This document shows, piece by piece, positions 63,292-64,000 of a DNA stretch of 64,000 nucleotides (the stretch's first letter is position 1; each line of letters opens with the position of its first letter). A program made the translations under genes and the position numbers. The notes below the pieces were generated by a model. The model made no database searches. It was given only the letters and a program-made list of their open reading frames with translations, and had not been told where the DNA came from. Source of the stretch: Methylobacterium phyllostachyos. Its GTDB lineage: Bacteria; Pseudomonadota; Alphaproteobacteria; Rhizobiales; Beijerinckiaceae. The stretch lies in assembly GCF_900103445.1 (NCBI RefSeq), contig NZ_FNHS01000006.1:124001-188000 (forward strand), read 5' to 3'.

Positions 63292-64000
63292 TCAGGCCAG
63301 TTCCCAGGCGGCCGTGTCTCGCATCAGGGCCGCGACGAGGGCGTGATTGAGTTCGTGCCCGGTGTGATGGGCGGTAACCCGTCCCTCGATTGGATGGCCC
63401 GTCAGGTACAGGTCGCCGATCAAGTCCAGCACACGGTGGCGCACCGGCTCGCCGGGGAGGCGCATGCCGCCGAGCACACGGTCACGGACGAGGAGCGCGG
63501 CCGAGCGACGGGAGACGCCCTGGAGGAAGTCCTTGCCCGTCACGTAGCCGAAGGCACGGCCCGCCATGGCACGCATGTACCGTCCGAAGCTGCGCGATGG
63601 TGCGATCTCGCGCTCGAACGTCTCGGGCGTAATGTACCCCGACCAGTCGATCGCGCCGAAATGCGCGAGCGCGATGTGTCCGGTTACGTGCAGGCCCATT
63701 CCGGGTTCGATCCGGATATGACGCCGGCCCTGCGTGACGCAGACGGGGCGAAGCATCCGGATCGGCCGGCGGATTTGAGCCTGCTCGCTCCGGCCGGCAG
63801 CGCAGATGGCCTCGCACCAGGGCTTCGCACTGCCATCGAAGATCGGGAGTTCGTCCGCATCGATCTCGATCAGGACGTTGTCGATGCGGAGGGCGTTCAG
63901 GGACGCCATCAGGTGCTCGATGGTTCTGACCAGGATGCCTTCGCGCCGGAGGGCTGAGGAGAGCGGCTGCGATTCCCGATATTGCCAGAGCGCCGGCACA
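63292..64000 (-). CDS. lpxC: LpxC-family deacetylase, divergent (5' end outside window)
   Basis: About 235 residues visible; the start is beyond 64000. Zinc-site pieces of UDP-3-O-acyl-GlcNAc deacetylase are present: TIEHLMASLNALRIDN, RHRVLDLIGDLYLTGHPI and GHELNHALV. The central region differs from canonical LpxC: the usual GGS.dNAIV...LN stretch is replaced by LQGVSRRSAALLVRDRVLGG, and the conserved HK after the second His reads HR. It may be the essential lipid A enzyme in a divergent form or a second paralogue. Confidence 0.75.
   Translation of the reverse strand, partial: VPALWQYRESQPLSSALRREGILVRTIEHLMASLNALRIDNVLIEIDADELPIFDGSAKPWCEAICAAGRSEQAQIRRPIRMLRPVCVTQGRRHIRIEPGMGLHVTGHIALAHFGAIDWSGYITPETFEREIAPSRSFGRYMRAMAGRAFGYVTGKDFLQGVSRRSAALLVRDRVLGGMRLPGEPVRHRVLDLIGDLYLTGHPIEGRVTAHHTGHELNHALVAALMRDTAAWELA

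Overview
The window is high-GC DNA from an alphaproteobacterium, most likely Methylobacterium/Methylorubrum or a close relative in the Hyphomicrobiales. This rests on gene content (ExoR-like Sel1 protein beside ilvD, lutABC, several GntR/FCD regulators, TRAP and ABC uptake systems, Tat-type binding proteins) and the GC-rich codon usage. It is inference, not a database match. I see no rRNA, tRNA, prophage, insertion sequence or CRISPR array.

1-20.6 kb is mostly core metabolism and envelope: an L,D-transpeptidase cut by the window edge, an extensin-like protein, peptidyl-dipeptidase dcp, three poorly known small proteins, pyruvate:quinone oxidoreductase poxB followed by lactate-oxidation genes lutABC, a transglutaminase-like protease, ilvD overlapping an exoR-like gene, a glutathione S-transferase, exonuclease III, a ceramidase-family gene broken by a frameshift, hom-glpX, and a second L,D-transpeptidase.

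20.6-52.4 kb is a long catabolic and transport region. A NarK/NasA-type MFS gene carries a structured leader that may be an ANTAR (NasT-type) antitermination element. An MFS / CaiB CoA-transferase / enoyl-CoA hydratase operon follows, then a TRAP transporter (dctPQM) divergent from a GntR regulator. Next comes a unit organised around a divergent promoter with a perfect 12-bp palindrome: leftward gntR-SDR-FAD/Fe-S dehydrogenase-gntR, rightward a lambda-crystallin-type hydroxyacid dehydrogenase and a BKACE beta-keto acid cleavage enzyme. After that are a D-2-hydroxyacid dehydrogenase with a 2-keto-3-deoxy-sugar-acid dehydratase of the FAH family, a complete sugar-type ABC importer with dihydroxyacetone kinase and a 2-hydroxyacid dehydrogenase, and a peptide/nickel-type ABC importer that lacks ATPases but has a GlcG-like protein. 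Together these look like uptake and oxidation of hydroxy acids, sugar acids and small polyols, with substrates that sequence alone does not identify.

52.4-64 kb holds an alpha/beta hydrolase, a WcbI-type protein divergent from an MFS permease, a lower-GC stretch with an orphan protein, the dgdR/dgdA pair for 2,2-dialkylglycine breakdown with a clear inverted-repeat operator, an ABC-F ATPase, an HD-GYP phosphodiesterase, and a divergent LpxC-family gene cut by the window end.

The best candidates for undescribed biology are the GntR-controlled hydroxyacid dehydrogenase/BKACE module, the MFS-CoA-transferase-hydratase operon, the ABC importer plus DHA kinase set, the orphan protein at 57.0-57.8 kb, and the divergent LpxC-like protein.
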